This document shows positions 61,853-64,000 of a stretch of 64,000 nucleotides of DNA, in pieces. The notes below the pieces were generated by a model. The model was not told the DNA's origin. It ran no database searches and saw only the letters and a program-made list of their open reading frames with translations. Source of the stretch: Sphingomonas mali NBRC 15500 (GTDB lineage: Bacteria > Pseudomonadota > Alphaproteobacteria > Sphingomonadales > Sphingomonadaceae). The stretch covers positions 1-64,000 of the forward strand of contig NZ_BCYX01000016.1 of assembly GCF_001598415.1 (NCBI RefSeq), read 5' to 3'. Each line of letters opens with the position of its first letter. Position 1 is the first letter of the stretch. The translations under genes and the position numbers were made by a program.

Positions 61853-62781
61853 GCCGCGCGCCGACCAAGAGCGGGCGCCCGACCGCGCGCAGGCCGTCGG
61901 CAAAGCGCAAGCAGAAGAAGCCGTCGATCATCGATCGCATCCTGGCCTGGCTGCCCATCTCGCAGCACACGCTGCAGCGCATCGCGACCTGGTCGATCTT
62001 CGCGTTCGCGGTCGGAGCGGCGCTGGTCGTCGCCCAGATCTTCGGCATTCCCGGCGCGGTCGGCACCGCGGTCGCCGAACAGGCCGGCAATGCCGGTTTC
62101 CGTGTCGAGCAGATCGAGATCCGCGGCGTCAAGCGGATGGACCAGATGACAGTCTATGCCGTTGCGCTCGAACAGAAATCGCGCGCGATGCCGCTGGTCG
62201 ACCTCAACCAGATCCGCGACAAATTGCTGCAATATGGCTGGGTGCAGGATGCCCATGTCTCGCGGCGGCTGCCCGACACCCTGCTGATCCGCATCGTCGA
62301 GCGCACGCCCGCGGCGGTGTGGCAGAACGAGGGGACGTTGAGCCTGATCGATCGCGACGGAGTCTATCTGGAGCCGGTATCGGCCGACGCGATGCCGGAT
62401 TTGCCGCTGGTCATCGGTCCCGGCGCCGATCGCCAGGAGCCGGCCTATCAGACGCTGATGACCACCGCCCCCGCGCTCAAGCCCAAGGTGCGCGCCGCGA
62501 CCTGGGTGGGCAACCGCCGCTGGGACCTGTTGTTCGACACCGGCGAGACCTTATCGCTGCCCGAGGGAACCGATGAGGCTGCCCAGGCGCTCCGGTTGTT
62601 TGCGGAGAGGGATGGTACGCTTCGCCTTTTGGGTAGAGGATGGTTAAAGTTCGACATGCGCAATCCGGATCGAATGGTGATGCGCAAGCCCGACGGATCG
62701 AGCCGGATTGGGGTTCCGACGAGTTCGAAGGGCAGTGCGCCGGCATCGGCGGATCGCGCGGCGTCGCGCGACCAGGTATGA
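61849..62781 (+). CDS. ftsQ: Cell division protein FtsQ
   Basis: A 310-aa bitopic division protein: a long basic N-terminal cytoplasmic part (about 50 residues with KRKQKK), one membrane helix (about residues 48-68), a POTRA domain (about 75-150, VEQIEIRGVKRMDQMTVYAV and VQDAHVSRRLPDTLLIRIVE then RTPAAVWQ) and a beta domain. It links early and late divisome proteins. The start overlaps ddl (ATGA). A short gap of 16 bases precedes ftsA. Confidence 0.93.
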   Translation: MSRAPTKSGRPTARRPSAKRKQKKPSIIDRILAWLPISQHTLQRIATWSIFAFAVGAALVVAQIFGIPGAVGTAVAEQAGNAGFRVEQIEIRGVKRMDQMTVYAVALEQKSRAMPLVDLNQIRDKLLQYGWVQDAHVSRRLPDTLLIRIVERTPAAVWQNEGTLSLIDRDGVYLEPVSADAMPDLPLVIGPGADRQEPAYQTLMTTAPALKPKVRAATWVGNRRWDLLFDTGETLSLPEGTDEAAQALRLFAERDGTLRLLGRGWLKFDMRNPDRMVMRKPDGSSRIGVPTSSKGSAPASADRAASRDQV

Positions 62782-62797
62782 GTGGGGGAATAGAGTT

Positions 62798-64000
62798 ATG
62801 GCCAAGACACCACCGGAGGGGCTGATCACGGCGCTCGATATCGGGTCGTCCAAGGTCTCCGCGATGATCGCGCAGAAAGGCAGCGGGGGCGAGTTGATCG
62901 TGCTCGGCACCGGCCAACGCGAGAGCCGCGGCGTGCGGCGCGGTTGCATCGCCGACATGGCCGCAACCGAAGTCGCGGTGCGCGAGGCGGTCGAACAGGC
63001 CGAGCGTATCGCCCAGACCAATATCGAGAATGTCTGGGTCGGCTTTTCGGCCGGCGGGCTGGTCAGCGACGTCGCCTCGATCGAGTTCGAGATGGGCGGG
63101 CACCGCATCGAACAGAGCGATATCGACGCACTGTTGCGCGCGGGGCGTGAATCGATCGATCCCGCCGGGCGCATGGTGCTCCATGCCCAGCCGGCGCTCT
63201 ACACGCTCGACGGTATTACCGGGGTCAAGAACCCGCTCGGCTTGCATGCCGATCGGATGGGCGTGCACATCCATGTCGTCGCCGCAGACGGATCGCCGGT
63301 GCGCAATATCGGCCTGTGCGTCGCCAAGTCGCATCTGGAGGTGAAGTCGATCATCGCAGCCCCGGTTGCGACGGGACTTGCGTGCCTGAGCGCCGAGGAA
63401 CGCGAGCTGGGAACCGCGCTGGTCGAGATGGGGGCGGGGATCACCAACGTCTCGCTGTTCGCCGGCGGCATGCTGGTCGGGCTGGTCACCGTGCCGATGG
63501 GTGCGAGTGACATCACCGACGACATCGCCTCGACTTTCGGCGCCAGCCGCGCCCAGGCCGAGCGAATGAAGTGCTTCCACGGCTGCGCCAACGCGACGCC
63601 GCGCGACAATCACGAGATGCTGGAGATCGCGCCACTCAGCGACGACGGCGCCGGCGAGGGGCCACGTATCACCCGGGCGCAGCTGATCGCCGTGATCCGC
63701 CAACGGCTCGAATTGTTGATGGGAGAGATCGGCAAGGCGCTGACCGCGATGAAGTTCGACGGCAATGTCGGGCGTCAGGTTGTGCTGACCGGTGGCGGCG
63801 CCGAGCTCAAGGGTATCGCCGATTATGCGCAGGCAGCGCTCGGCCGGTCGGTGCGGGTCGGGCGGCCGCGCGGGCTCGCCGGCTTGCCCGACGCGCATTC
63901 GGGACCCGCTTTCGCGACCTTGGCCGGGTTGGTCCATCACGCCGCGACCGACCCGATCGACCTCAGGTCGTTGGCATCGGGCGAACATCAGCTGGTGCAC
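62798..64000 (+). CDS. ftsA: Cell division protein FtsA (truncated by window edge)
   Basis: The first 401 codons are open to the end of the window. It is an actin-fold ATPase that tethers FtsZ to the membrane. ITALDIGSSKVSAMIA is the phosphate-1 motif; IAQTNIENVWVGFSAGGLVS, GVHIHVVAADGSPVRNIGLC and VVLTGGGAELKGIADYAQAA continue the family pattern. GTGGGGG lies about 11 bases upstream, and the ATG is at 62798. The stop and the C-terminal amphipathic helix are beyond the window; ftsZ is expected next. Confidence 0.97.
   Translation, partial: MAKTPPEGLITALDIGSSKVSAMIAQKGSGGELIVLGTGQRESRGVRRGCIADMAATEVAVREAVEQAERIAQTNIENVWVGFSAGGLVSDVASIEFEMGGHRIEQSDIDALLRAGRESIDPAGRMVLHAQPALYTLDGITGVKNPLGLHADRMGVHIHVVAADGSPVRNIGLCVAKSHLEVKSIIAAPVATGLACLSAEERELGTALVEMGAGITNVSLFAGGMLVGLVTVPMGASDITDDIASTFGASRAQAERMKCFHGCANATPRDNHEMLEIAPLSDDGAGEGPRITRAQLIAVIRQRLELLMGEIGKALTAMKFDGNVGRQVVLTGGGAELKGIADYAQAALGRSVRVGRPRGLAGLPDAHSGPAFATLAGLVHHAATDPIDLRSLASGEHQLVH

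Noticed and set aside
62477..64000. Minus-strand frame opposite ftsQ and ftsA to the window edge
   Set aside because: ftsA on the plus strand reads through to the end with actin-fold motifs; the minus frame is low-complexity shadow sequence.

Overview
The window is a high-GC alphaproteobacterial chromosome segment that looks like a Sphingomonadaceae (Sphingomonas-like) genome. The signs are two large TonB-dependent receptors, a group III truncated haemoglobin, a fatty acyl-AMP ligase, an NDUFA12-type complex I protein, DUF2155/DUF192 envelope proteins, an alphaproteobacterial GTTC-N7-GTTC LexA box, and a dcw cluster in the order mraZ-rsmH-ftsL-ftsI-murE-murF-mraY-murD-ftsW-murG-murC-murB-ddl-ftsQ-ftsA. 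Genus is inferred from gene content only.

Layout. 0-3 kb: a Pro/Thr-rich single-pass protein, a repeat-packed gap, then rplJ-rplL on the minus strand with promoter, leader and terminator. 3.3-5.5 kb: a lower-GC two-gene cassette of unknown function abutting the rplJ promoter, the best candidate for an undescribed accessory system. 5.7-9.5 kb: small metabolic and regulatory genes, including a TetR/SDR divergent pair around a palindromic operator, and a truncated haemoglobin. 9.6-14.6 kb: a TonB receptor, a Tat-signal aminotransferase and a TauE/SafE permease. 14.8-20.5 kb: RNase H-like protein, RluE-type pseudouridine synthase, FAD dehydrogenase, YaiI, and a DbpA-like RNA helicase. 20.7-31 kb: TonB receptor plus CehA/McBA-like PHP hydrolase, an SDR, a FUSC-type membrane protein, DUF4337, a PadR operon, and an acyl-CoA-dehydrogenase-like/peroxiredoxin-like operon.

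31-34 kb: rplA, rplK, nusG, secE and tRNA-Trp on the minus strand, with an array of hairpins between nusG and rplK. The usual continuation into rplJL is broken: rplJL lies 28 kb away and rpoB does not follow it here. 34-47 kb: GGDEF-EAL protein, fatty acyl-AMP ligase, RecX, a double cold-shock-domain protein, DUF192, NDUFA12, DUF2155, aat, a ParA-like ATPase, a LexA-box-preceded Y-family polymerase next to a deoxyinosine-type glycosylase, lipoproteins and cysK. 47-64 kb: the dcw cluster, almost wholly chained by 1-4 base start/stop overlaps, preceded by a four-unit MraZ box array and cut by the window edge inside ftsA.

Functionally the window combines ribosome/transcription core genes, cell wall synthesis and division, DNA repair, and outer-membrane uptake systems. 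Palindromic REP-like elements of at least three families sit in many intergenic gaps, one of them between rplJ and rplL. All domain calls are from reading the protein sequence; no database search was run.
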